Shown here piece after piece: positions 6,669 through 13,560 of a stretch of 15,976 nt of DNA (within the stretch, counting starts at the first letter, position 1; the number at the start of each line of letters is the position of its first letter). The notes under the pieces were generated by a model, which was not told the origin of the DNA, did not search any database, and saw only the letters and a list, made by a program, of their open reading frames with translations. The translations under genes were made by a program, and so were the position numbers. The stretch is from Verrucomicrobiia bacterium (GTDB lineage Bacteria > Verrucomicrobiota > Verrucomicrobiia > Limisphaerales > UBA11358). Location of the stretch: positions 1 through 15,976 of the forward strand of contig JASHVW010000336.1 in NCBI GenBank assembly GCA_030044395.1, read 5' to 3'.

Positions 6669-9050
6669 ATGGCCTTGGAAAAGCACGACCCGGCGCGGCA
6701 GGATGAGACTCAATTCGCTTCCAAGAGATTTGGGGCTCCATATCCGTTGTGGCAGAAGGTGTTGTTGTTCGGCCTGGCCTACCTCGCCTGCGCCGAGGTC
6801 AGCTACTTTTTGTCCGTTCCCAACAACAAATCAAGCAGCTTTTGGTTGCCGGCCGGCTTATATGTTGCCGTCTTGTTGTTGAATCGGACGGAGGACTGGG
6901 TGTACTTTCTGCTGGCGGCATTTCCTTCCAATCTCATCTATGACCTTGCTCATGGCACAAAATTGGAGGTGATTTTTCTTTTTTATTGCGCAAACACGGT
7001 TGAAGCACTAACGGGAGCATGGCTCATGCGCCGATGGGTTGCAGAACGGCCAGCCATGGCCACACTCCGCGAATTCAGCGGATTTTTGGGATTGACGGTG
7101 GTTTTGAGCGCGGCGTTTGGCGCCACCATTGGCGCGTGGACGTTGGTCCACTCCAAATCAAGCCAATCGTTTACGCAATCGTGGGAAATCTGGTGGGGCA
7201 GTTGCGCGATGGCGACGCTGTTGTTGGGGCCTTTCATCCTGACATGGTTTTCCAGGGCCGGCCAGCTCGTCGGCATTCAATTTTCGCCCGCGCGGATGGG
7301 CGAGGCACTCCTGCTTTTTTTCGCGCTGGCCATTTTCGAATGGTATCTGCTGGCAAAGGATTCTGGTGTCATGTCGCAAGACCGGGCCTGGGCGGCGCTT
7401 CTTTTTTTGTGGGCGGGGCTGCGGTTCGGCCCGCGCGGAGCCTCCGCCGCCGCTCTGTGCTTTTCCGTGTCCCTCGCTTTCTGCACCCTCCAGTTTCATT
7501 GCGGCTTGACACCGGCGCAGGTGGCGTCGGGCGAATACGTTTTCGTCATCCAATTAATGCTGGCGATGGCCTCGCTGGTGGCGCTGGTTCCTGCGGTGGT
7601 CTTGAACGAACGCGATCAGGCCATGGTCAGATTGCGTGAGAGCGAGGAACGGTTCCGTCATTTGACCCAGGCGGCCTTCGAAGGTGTTTGTGTCAGCGAG
7701 CAAGGACGGATACTCGATGTGAACGACCAATTTGCGGCGCTGTTTGGGTATGCGCGTGAAGAACTCATCGGGCGGGAAATCCTGACATTGATTGCGCCGG
7801 AATGGCGGGAGCGAATCGCCCAACGGATGCGCACCGGCGAGGAGAACCTGATTGAACACCGATTGCAGCGCAAAGATGGAACGATTCTGGATGCCGAAGC
7901 CCAATCAAAAACCATCCCCTGGGGGACGCGGAGGGTCCGGGTTACGGCGGTACGGGACATCACCAGCCGCAAACAGGCAGAGCAGGCATTGCGCGAATCA
8001 GGCGAAAAGTTTTCCAAGGCGTTTCAAACGAGCCCCGACGTCATGTCCATCACGGATTTCGCGACCGGATGCTATCTGGAAGTTAATGACTCTCATGAAA
8101 AGACATTCGGATTCAAGCGCGAGGAAGTTGTCGGCCATTCGCCCATCGAGTTGGGCATTTTGGAGAACGCCGCGGTCCGTGAGGCGATGCTCAAAACATT
8201 AAAAGATTGTGGCCGTCTGCGTGACGTTGAACTCCAGGTCCACACGCGCGATGGCAGGACGCTGACGCTTTTACACAGCGCCCAGTTGATCGAGTTGGGC
8301 GGGCGGCTGTGTGTTCTCCGCGTTTCACACGATATTACCGACCGGAAACGCGCCGAGGCCGAGCGCGAACAGGCCATTACGCGCGAACGACAGGCGCGTC
8401 TTGAATACACCCTCCAACTCATCGCCTCGCAGGAGGCTGAGCGCAAGCGCATAGCCGGTGAACTCCACGACGGCCTCGGCCAGAGCCTCTCGATCATCAA
8501 GAACCACGCACAACTGGCACTGCAATTGAAGACTCTAGCCGTTGAGGCCCGTGAGGAGATCGCAGCCATCAGCGACATGTCATCGCAGGCCATTGCCGAG
8601 GTCCGCCAGATTTCGCGTGATCTGCATCCTTATCAACTGGACCATCTGGGTCTGACCCGCGCGCTTGAGGCGTTGGTTGAAAGCTCCAACGAAGCCAGCC
8701 GCATCGCATTCAAGAAAAAATTTGACCCGGTGGATGACGCCTTTTCGCGCGACGCGGCGTTGCACCTTTACCGCATCGTCCAGGAAGGCGTGAACAACAT
8801 CCTGAAATATTCCCGCGCCAGGACCGCGCGCGTCGCGCTCGATCGTGACGTGCATGAAGTGCAACTGACCATTGAAGATGACGGTTGCGGATTTAAGCCG
8901 GACGAGACCGGCAACAGCGGCAAGGGCACGGGATTAAAGAACATTGCCGGCCGCACACGGATGCTGGGCGGCAGCTTGAAACTGGACTCGTCGCCGGGCA
9001 ACGGAACGCGCCTTGAAATAACGATTCCCATTTCCGCCGGACCGGAGTAA
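6669..9050 (+). CDS. MASE1-PAS-PAS sensor histidine kinase, NarL/DegS type
   Basis: The protein is 793 residues. Residues about 28-312 form a MASE1-type integral membrane sensor with about eight hydrophobic helices (early motif SSSFWLPAGLYVAVLLLNR). Two PAS domains follow (about 322-437 and 443-560), each ending in a DIT(S/D)RK(Q/R)AE linker. The HisKA_3 dimerisation domain has the phospho-acceptor His600 in ERKRIAGELHDGLGQSL. The HATPase domain has the N box EGVNNILKYS (706-715), G1 box DDGCGF (737-742) and G2 box GTGLKNI (753-759). It is a complete, apparently active kinase. It should autophosphorylate in response to a membrane or cytoplasmic signal and pass phosphate to the REC-LuxR regulator encoded 48 bases downstream. 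The ligand is unknown. No Shine-Dalgarno sequence is seen before the ATG. Confidence 0.95.
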   Translation: MALEKHDPARQDETQFASKRFGAPYPLWQKVLLFGLAYLACAEVSYFLSVPNNKSSSFWLPAGLYVAVLLLNRTEDWVYFLLAAFPSNLIYDLAHGTKLEVIFLFYCANTVEALTGAWLMRRWVAERPAMATLREFSGFLGLTVVLSAAFGATIGAWTLVHSKSSQSFTQSWEIWWGSCAMATLLLGPFILTWFSRAGQLVGIQFSPARMGEALLLFFALAIFEWYLLAKDSGVMSQDRAWAALLFLWAGLRFGPRGASAAALCFSVSLAFCTLQFHCGLTPAQVASGEYVFVIQLMLAMASLVALVPAVVLNERDQAMVRLRESEERFRHLTQAAFEGVCVSEQGRILDVNDQFAALFGYAREELIGREILTLIAPEWRERIAQRMRTGEENLIEHRLQRKDGTILDAEAQSKTIPWGTRRVRVTAVRDITSRKQAEQALRESGEKFSKAFQTSPDVMSITDFATGCYLEVNDSHEKTFGFKREEVVGHSPIELGILENAAVREAMLKTLKDCGRLRDVELQVHTRDGRTLTLLHSAQLIELGGRLCVLRVSHDITDRKRAEAEREQAITRERQARLEYTLQLIASQEAERKRIAGELHDGLGQSLSIIKNHAQLALQLKTLAVEAREEIAAISDMSSQAIAEVRQISRDLHPYQLDHLGLTRALEALVESSNEASRIAFKKKFDPVDDAFSRDAALHLYRIVQEGVNNILKYSRARTARVALDRDVHEVQLTIEDDGCGFKPDETGNSGKGTGLKNIAGRTRMLGGSLKLDSSPGNGTRLEITIPISAGPE

Positions 9051-9085
9051 AACGGTGGCGGAAGATCCGCGCGGCGCGGACATTT

Positions 9086-9090
9086 GGAAG
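9086..9090 (+). promoter_or_regulatory. Ribosome binding site deciding the response-regulator start
   Basis: GGAAG lies eight bases before the ATG at 9099. It supports that ATG over the TTG at 9084, which would place the Shine-Dalgarno-like sequence inside the coding region. Confidence 0.5.
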
Positions 9091-9098
9091 TGTTGATT

Positions 9099-9752
9099 AT
9101 GTCGCATCGCACCAAGGTTCTGATTGTGGATGACCATCCGCTTTTTCGCGGCGGATTGCGCCATGTCATTACCGGTGATGCGCGTTTTGAATTGGTTGGT
9201 GAGACTGGTGACGGCGAGACAGCCTTGCAGATGATCCGCGAACAAAAGCCGGACGTAGCGGTGCTGGACGTGAAGCTGCCCGGATTGACCGGTCTCGAAA
9301 TCGCGCGGAAGCTTCAGTTCCAACATTCGGCGACGCGGGTCATTATATTGACGATGCACAAGGAGGAGGAGTTGTGCAACCGGGCGCTCGACTTTGGAGC
9401 CAAGGGTTTTGTGCTCAAAGAAAACGCCGTCGAGGAAATTGTGAAGGCCATCGCCGCGGTGGCGGAAGGCGAACATTATTTGAGCTCCTCCATTTCCGGT
9501 TATCTCGTCCGCCGTCGCAGCCGGGCCGAGGCGCTGGCCGCGCAAAAGCCCGGACTTGATGACCTGACCAAAGCCGAGCGTCGCATCCTCAAACTTATTG
9601 CCGAGAACAAGACCAGTCGCGAGATTGCCGCCAAGCTGTTCATCAGTCCGCGCACGGTCGAGGCGCACCGCGCCAACATTTCCGCCAAGCTCGGGTTGCA
9701 TGGCAGCCACAATCTTCTGCGATTCGCCCTCGAAAACCGCTCTGCCATTTGA
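9099..9752 (+). CDS. Response regulator, receiver plus LuxR-type HTH (NarL/FixJ family)
   Basis: The protein is 217 residues from the ATG at 9099. The receiver domain (about 5-120) has the acidic pair Asp11-Asp12 (VDDHP), phospho-acceptor Asp57 (VLDVKLPGLTG), Thr85 and Lys107, so every residue needed for phosphorylation is present. A LuxR-type helix-turn-helix occupies about 148-212 (LTKAERRILKLIAENKTSRE, then SPRTVEAHRANISAKLGL). This layout is typical of DNA-binding partners of HisKA_3 kinases, and the kinase gene lies 48 bases upstream on the same strand. The pair probably forms one operon and one phosphorelay controlling transcription. Targets are unknown; the palindrome just after its stop codon is one candidate binding site. 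Confidence 0.95.
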   Translation: MSHRTKVLIVDDHPLFRGGLRHVITGDARFELVGETGDGETALQMIREQKPDVAVLDVKLPGLTGLEIARKLQFQHSATRVIILTMHKEEELCNRALDFGAKGFVLKENAVEEIVKAIAAVAEGEHYLSSSISGYLVRRRSRAEALAAQKPGLDDLTKAERRILKLIAENKTSREIAAKLFISPRTVEAHRANISAKLGLHGSHNLLRFALENRSAI

Positions 9753-9765
9753 TCCCCCCGCAAAA

Positions 9766-9792
9766 TTTTCTAGGTGGAACCACCTAGGAAAA
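9766..9792. promoter_or_regulatory. Palindrome after the response regulator gene: operator or terminator
   Basis: TTTTCTAGGTGG (9766-9777) pairs with CCACCTAGGAAAA (9780-9792) except for one extra G, around a two-base AA centre. The core TAGGTGGAACCACCTA is nearly a perfect dyad, as expected for a dimeric LuxR-type regulator site. It starts 14 bases after the stop of the regulator and 87 bases before the first stand-alone receiver gene. No T-run follows on the plus strand, which weakens the terminator reading; I cannot decide between the two roles. Confidence 0.45.
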
Positions 9793-9818
9793 TAGCGATG
9801 TCCACTTAGTCGGAATTG

Positions 9819-9847
9819 CGTGGTGGCGACAATTACCCGCCACCGTG
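9819..9847. repeat. Second hairpin upstream of the receiver genes
   Basis: GGTGGCG (9822-9828) pairs perfectly with CGCCACC (9838-9844), and the stem can extend by three pairs including two G-T wobbles. The loop is nine bases. It begins 27 bases after the previous palindrome and ends 31 bases before the next start codon, so it would lie in the 5' leader of that mRNA. No T-run follows. Confidence 0.45.
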
Positions 9848-9878
9848 TCTTCGCGCATATTCAACCGACATTTAACGG

Positions 9879-10286
9879 ATGATTTTTCAAAACATGAAAT
9901 TAATGATTGTTGACGACCACGCGAGCACACGGCGCATGATACGTAAATTCCTCGGTTGCATGCCCGGGATCACCTTTTGCGAATGTGTGTCCGGCGAGGA
10001 AGCCGTGCGGCTCGCGCACGATTTCAAGCCCGACTGGGTCACCATGGACATACATATGCCCGGGCTGAACGGGTTTGATTCCACCAAGGCGTTGCTTCTG
10101 GAACATCCAATCGCGCGAGTGTTGATTGTTACTGCCGATCACCAGCCGCATTTTCCACAAATGTCCCATGATGCTGGCGCTGTGGGATTGCTGGCCAAGG
10201 AAAACATCCTCGGCCTTCGCGTGATTCTGGAGCGGGAAATGCGCAACAAGGACGGTTCTCCATCTTCCGATGCTGACTTCCGATAG
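9879..10286 (+). CDS. Stand-alone receiver domain protein (CheY-like)
   Basis: The protein is 135 residues and is essentially one receiver domain with a short charged tail and no output domain. The key residues are all present: Asp12-Asp13 (IVDDH), phospho-acceptor Asp57 (TMDIHMPGLNG), Thr85 (VTAD) and Lys107 (LAKEN). A second Met at residue 6 (9894) is an alternative start; neither start has a good Shine-Dalgarno sequence. The gene follows the REC-LuxR regulator after 126 bases and precedes another receiver gene by eight bases, so the two receivers are probably co-transcribed. It may act as a phosphate sink, a phosphorelay intermediate, or a protein-binding switch; the sequence does not say which. 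It resembles the receiver of the upstream regulator in key-residue numbering (57, 85, 107 in both), which hints at duplication. Confidence 0.88.
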   Translation: MIFQNMKLMIVDDHASTRRMIRKFLGCMPGITFCECVSGEEAVRLAHDFKPDWVTMDIHMPGLNGFDSTKALLLEHPIARVLIVTADHQPHFPQMSHDAGAVGLLAKENILGLRVILEREMRNKDGSPSSDADFR

Positions 10287-10294
10287 CCAAATCC

Positions 10295-10684
10295 ATGTCC
10301 AATCTTTATTTCTTTTCTCCGCCCCGGATACTCATGATGGACGAGGACATTCAACTTCGAACCATGATGGGCTTGATGCTGTCCGGCGAAGGCTATGCTG
10401 TCAGCCACGCCAAAGACGAAACCGCTGCGATGTCGTTGCATCGTCTGGATCCCTTTGATCTTGTCATTATCGAACTCGACATGGATGGTACGGACGCTTT
10501 TAAGACAATCATGGAATTGCGCCGCCATCACGACCCGACCCGATTCATCGCCACCACCAAAATGAGCCTGTCGTTGGGCAGCCTTTGCCGGAAAATGGCA
10601 AAACAGATCGGCGCTCACAGTGTTTTACCCAAGCCATTTGAACCCGAGGAGTTGCTCGCGGCTGTTCGAGAGGCATTGGAATAA
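10295..10684 (+). CDS. Stand-alone pseudo-receiver, phospho-acceptor Asp replaced by Glu
   Basis: The protein is 129 residues with the receiver fold pattern: ILMMDEDIQLR (acidic pair Asp16-Glu17), ATTKMS (the switch Thr) and VLPKPFEPEEL (the conserved Lys-Pro). At the phospho-acceptor position the sequence reads FDLVIIELDMDGTDAF, so Glu60 stands where Asp is expected, and the usual MPG is MDG. Glu at this site often mimics the phosphorylated state, so the protein may be constitutively active or phosphorylation-independent. Asp62 or Asp64 are not at the right place to replace it. It lies eight bases after the previous receiver gene, in the same probable operon. There is no output domain, so it should act through protein contacts. 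Fold assignment is confident; function is inference. Confidence 0.85.
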   Translation: MSNLYFFSPPRILMMDEDIQLRTMMGLMLSGEGYAVSHAKDETAAMSLHRLDPFDLVIIELDMDGTDAFKTIMELRRHHDPTRFIATTKMSLSLGSLCRKMAKQIGAHSVLPKPFEPEELLAAVREALE

Positions 10685-10719
10685 CGTTGGAAGCTTTTAC
10701 TCCCCTGGCACCCCAAAAA

Positions 10720-11013
10720 TCACGGCGGAGCAATTGTTGAATTGGTTCCCCTTCCCGGCTGATTCGGATAATTCGGATTCGGTTGGTTGGGTGGAATCGG
10801 GTTGGGCCGGTTGGGCGGAACCAAGTTCGGTTGATTTGGGAAGTTGGGATTGGGCTGCGCTGGCATCGTTCGCGGGTTCGCTCCTCCGGTTGCTGGAACA
10901 GCCGCACCGCCACTTGCTCCGCCACCGCCGGCTCCAGCGGCATTACCCGATTGCGCCAATAAAACCATCGCCGCCAGCACGGCAAAGGGGACCCTGACAA
11001 TAATTCTTTTCAT
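10720..11013 (-). CDS. Small exported Pro/Asn-rich repeat protein
   Basis: The frame encodes 97 residues. A convincing signal peptide (MKRIIVRVPFAVLAAMVLLA, cleavage near SGNAA at about residues 22-26) is followed by a Gly/Ala-rich stretch (26-45). A low-complexity tract (about 54-87) is then built from short units such as PNPNFPNQPN, PPNRPNPI and PPNQPNPN. No domain is recognised. The mature peptide should be disordered and outside the cytoplasm, perhaps wall- or matrix-associated, but no function can be assigned. It is convergent with the receiver genes (35 bases between stop codons) and divergent from the DNA glycosylase gene. Plus-strand frames across the region lack any signal or domain, which together with the signal peptide favours this strand. 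Confidence 0.65.
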   Translation of the reverse strand: MKRIIVRVPFAVLAAMVLLAQSGNAAGAGGGGASGGAAVPATGGANPRTMPAQPNPNFPNQPNLVPPNRPNPIPPNQPNPNYPNQPGRGTNSTIAPP

Positions 11014-11145
11014 GGTTCTTAATTAGCTTGTCAAATGCCAAAATTTTCCCTTGCGGCAGGACTCACGGGAGAGCGTTATTTGCAATCAACTGGAAAAACC
11101 CGCCTGCAATTTGCAAAGTCCGCCCGTTTCGCTATCGTTTCGCCA

Positions 11146-11697
11146 ATGCAGAAATTGCCGCGCTCATTTTATGACCGCGACACCATCGTCGTGGCGAAGG
11201 AACTTCTTGGGAAGTTCCTGATCCACATTTCAGACGGCGTGGAACGCGTGGGGAGGATTGTCGAAACCGAAGCGTATCTGGGACCGCACGATTTGGCGGC
11301 ACATTCGGCGCGGGGAATGACCGAACGCAACCGCGTCATGTTCGGTCCGCCGGGTCATGCCTACGTCTATTTCATTTACGGCATGTATTTTTGTATGAAC
11401 GTGGTGACCGAAAGTAAGGGCCGTGCCGCGGCCGTTCTGCTGCGCGCGCTCGAACCGGTGAAAAATATCAGCGACCGCTCATGCGGGCCAGGATTGCTCT
11501 GCCGGGCCATGAAGATTGACCGCCGCTTGAACGGCCACGATTTATTGAGCGCCGATTTTTTCGTGGCAGCCGGGACGAAAACCGAGGCATTTAAGATGGT
11601 CAAACGCCCCCGGATTGGCGTGGACTATGCAAAACACTGGGCCAGACGCCACCTGCGATTTTACATCGCGGGGAATCCGTGTATCTCGAGGGAATAA
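11146..11697 (+). CDS. 3-methyladenine DNA glycosylase, AAG/MPG family
   Basis: From the ATG at 11146 the protein is 183 residues and starts MQKLPRSFYDRDTIVVAKEL, matching the usual family N-terminus. A longer frame opens at 11035, but its 37 extra residues match nothing. The enzyme excises alkylated purines such as 3-methyladenine from DNA, starting base excision repair in the cytoplasm. Signature motifs are RIVETEAYLGPHDLAAHS, FIYGMYFCMNVV and LRALEP. By comparison with human AAG, the catalytic Glu125 corresponds to Glu42, Tyr127 to Tyr44, His136 to His53 and the intercalating Tyr162 to Tyr78. It ends with the family-typical LRFYIAGNPCIS, so it appears complete. It stands alone on the plus strand; its stop codon lies inside the T-tract of the opposite-strand terminator. 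Confidence 0.93.
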   Translation: MQKLPRSFYDRDTIVVAKELLGKFLIHISDGVERVGRIVETEAYLGPHDLAAHSARGMTERNRVMFGPPGHAYVYFIYGMYFCMNVVTESKGRAAAVLLRALEPVKNISDRSCGPGLLCRAMKIDRRLNGHDLLSADFFVAAGTKTEAFKMVKRPRIGVDYAKHWARRHLRFYIAGNPCISRE

Positions 11698-11726
11698 AAG
11701 GGCGGAGCGCCAAGGGACGCTCCGCC
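11693..11726 (-). terminator. Intrinsic terminator of the RRM gene
   Basis: GGCGGAGCG and CGCTCCGCC (11701-11709 and 11718-11726) form a perfect 9-bp GC-rich stem with an eight-base loop. Read on the minus strand the stem is followed by CTTTTATT, a T-rich tract that overlaps the stop codon of the plus-strand DNA glycosylase gene. It starts 11 bases after the RRM stop codon. Confidence 0.8.
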
Positions 11727-11737
11727 GGAAAGCTCAA

Positions 11738-12067
11738 TCAATAGCGGTCACGACCGCCGCCGCGGGATTCACGGCGTCCGCCGCCATATCCGCCGCGTCC
11801 GCCGCCGCCGGTGCGCTCCTCGCGCGGGCGGGCGATATTCACGGTGAGGGCCCGTCCATCCAATTCCTTGCCGTTCATGGCTTCAATGGCCTTCTGAGCT
11901 TCTTCAGGGGTGCTCATGGTCACGAAACCAAAGCCCCGGGGCCGGTTGGTCGCGCGATCCATCATCAGGTTCGTCTCGGTGACCGTGCCGTGCGCCGCGA
12001 AGGCGTCCTGCAGGTCGTTTTCTGTCGTGTTGAAGGAAAGGTTTCCTACAAACAATTTATTATTCAT
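11738..12067 (-). CDS. Glycine-rich RRM RNA-binding protein
   Basis: The protein is 109 residues with one RNA recognition motif (about 3-80): RNP2 is LFVGNL (5-10) and RNP1 is RGFGFVTM (44-51), keeping the aromatic residues that stack on RNA. A tail (about 85-109) of Gly, Arg and Ser with RGG-type repeats follows (GGGGRGGYGGGRRESRGGGR). Such small single-RRM proteins in cyanobacteria, Verrucomicrobia and other bacteria bind single-stranded RNA, are often cold-induced, and may act as RNA chaperones. The ATG at 12067 has a good GAGGA Shine-Dalgarno sequence nine bases upstream. The gene is single, with its own terminator, and convergent with the DNA glycosylase gene. Confidence 0.95.
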   Translation of the reverse strand: MNNKLFVGNLSFNTTENDLQDAFAAHGTVTETNLMMDRATNRPRGFGFVTMSTPEEAQKAIEAMNGKELDGRALTVNIARPREERTGGGGRGGYGGGRRESRGGGRDRY

Positions 12068-12076
12068 GCGATGTTG

Positions 12077-12081
12077 TCCTC
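12077..12081 (-). promoter_or_regulatory. Shine-Dalgarno sequence of the RRM gene
   Basis: GAGGA on the minus strand, nine bases before the ATG. It is the clearest ribosome binding site in a window where most genes lack one, consistent with a highly translated product. Confidence 0.55.
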
Positions 12082-12133
12082 GGCTGGCTTGCCAAACTGT
12101 TCCCGACCGCCGGGTTTCAAATCATCACTGAAT

Positions 12134-12147
12134 GTGAACGTATTCAC
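12134..12147. promoter_or_regulatory. Inverted repeat in the RRM gene leader, possible operator
   Basis: GTGAA and TTCAC flank four bases (GTGAACGTATTCAC). It lies 67 bases upstream of the RRM start codon. The arms are short, so chance is a real alternative. Confidence 0.25.
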
Positions 12148-12237
12148 CTGAAGATTTACCATGATTGGAGCGTGTAGCCTCACAGACATCCCGACATTCG
12201 CATATTCTCCGCCGATTGGCAACTAGAATCGTTAGAA

Positions 12238-13548
12238 TTAATCGCCGCCGCCGCTATCGCCGCCGCCGCTCATGTTTTCAATCATCCGGATCAAGGGCAG
12301 GAACATGGCAATGACGATGCTGCCAACGATTATGGCGAGGAATACGATCATAATCGGTTCAAGGAGCGATGTCATCGCCGCGACCGCGTTGTCCACTTCC
12401 TCGTCATAATTGTCGGCGATCTTCAACAACATTTCGGGCAGGGCGCCGGTTTGTTCGCCCACGTCCACCATGCTGACCACCATCGGCGGAAATACCCCGG
12501 AGCTTTCCAGCGGCGCGGTAATCGTTTCCCCTTCCTTGACACTTTCATGGACCTTGGAGATGGCGCTGCTGATGATGACGTTGCCGGCGGTTTCCTTGAC
12601 AATGGTCAGCGCCTGCAGAATGGGAACACCGCTGCTGACGAGAGTGCCGAGCGTGCGGGTGAAACGCGAAATCGAAACCTTGGTGACCACCTGGCCCGTG
12701 GGCGGCATCTTTAGCTTGACCTTGTCCCAAACGTAACGGCCGGATTTCGTCTTTCTGGTGAGCAGCATGAAAATCACGACAAAAACCGCAAGCCCGCCCA
12801 GCACCTGCAAAATGTGGTGCCGCACCGCGTCGCTGACGGCGAGGACAAAAAGAGTAAATCCCGGCAGGGCAAAACCCATGCCGTTAAAGACGTCCCTGAA
12901 GCGCGGCACGACAAACGTCAACAATAGCACCAAGATGCCGATGGCGACGATCATCACCGCCACGGGATAAAACAACGCGGATTTGACCTTGCCTTTGATC
13001 TTTTGCGCCTTCTCGGAGAATTCAGCCAACCGCTTCAATACCACTTCGAGCACGCCGCCCAGTTCGCCGGCTTTCACCATGTTTACAAACAGCCGGCTAA
13101 AGACCTTGGGATGCTGTGCGAGCGCCTCTGAGAACGTGCTTCCGCCTTCGATCGCCAGAGCCAATTCGCCGAGAATCCGCTTGAGCGTCACATTCCGCTC
13201 CTGCTTTTCGAGTACACGCAAACCGCGAAGGAGCGGCAGGCCAGCGTCCACCAGCGTGGCCAATTGCCGCGTGAACGTTGTCAAGACCTTCGGCTTTACC
13301 TTTCCACCCAGCCCCGGGATCTTGATTTCAATGTTCATCGCCCCGCCCTTTTTCCCGGGCTTTGCGGCGCTCTTGGCTTTCCCTTTTTTCGCCGTTTTGT
13401 CCTGGCCCTTCTCGGCTTCAATGATCTTCGTCGGGAACAATCCCATCTCCTTGACGCGCCCGATGGCTTCGTTCTGGGTGGATACTTCGATGCTCCCCTT
13501 GGTTTCTTTGCCGCGGGCGTCCAGGGCGACGTATTCAAACTTAGGCAT
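12238..13548 (-). CDS. pilC: Type IV pilus / type II secretion platform protein PilC/GspF
   Basis: The protein is 436 residues. The N-terminus MPKFEYVALDARGKETKGSI is typical of the family. A Lys/Ala/Gly-rich linker follows (about 46-69), then two T2SSF domains (about 88-212 and 292-415), each with the GxxLxxAL-type helical pattern (SGVPILQAL in the second). Hydrophobic helices lie near 193-215, 246-264 and 397-418. The protein is the inner-membrane platform that links the cytoplasmic ATPases to pilin assembly. It ends in an acidic, glycine-rich tail SGGGDSGGGD after the last membrane helix. It is the last gene of a pilT-pilB-pilC operon, 12 bases after pilB. GspF of a type II system is an alternative name; adjacent pilT favours pilus-type machinery. 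Confidence 0.93.
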   Translation of the reverse strand: MPKFEYVALDARGKETKGSIEVSTQNEAIGRVKEMGLFPTKIIEAEKGQDKTAKKGKAKSAAKPGKKGGAMNIEIKIPGLGGKVKPKVLTTFTRQLATLVDAGLPLLRGLRVLEKQERNVTLKRILGELALAIEGGSTFSEALAQHPKVFSRLFVNMVKAGELGGVLEVVLKRLAEFSEKAQKIKGKVKSALFYPVAVMIVAIGILVLLLTFVVPRFRDVFNGMGFALPGFTLFVLAVSDAVRHHILQVLGGLAVFVVIFMLLTRKTKSGRYVWDKVKLKMPPTGQVVTKVSISRFTRTLGTLVSSGVPILQALTIVKETAGNVIISSAISKVHESVKEGETITAPLESSGVFPPMVVSMVDVGEQTGALPEMLLKIADNYDEEVDNAVAAMTSLLEPIMIVFLAIIVGSIVIAMFLPLIRMIENMSGGGDSGGGD

Positions 13549-13560
13549 AACTTCGAAATT

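Noticed and set aside
8934..9710. A 258-codon minus-strand frame
   Set aside because: It is antisense to the kinase C-terminus and the REC-LuxR regulator, which are both certain.
10620..10997. A 125-codon plus-strand frame over the Pro/Asn-rich gene
   Set aside because: It starts inside the pseudo-receiver gene, and its Trp/Ser/Gly-rich repeat is the antisense reading of the Pro-Asn repeats. The minus-strand frame has a proper signal peptide.
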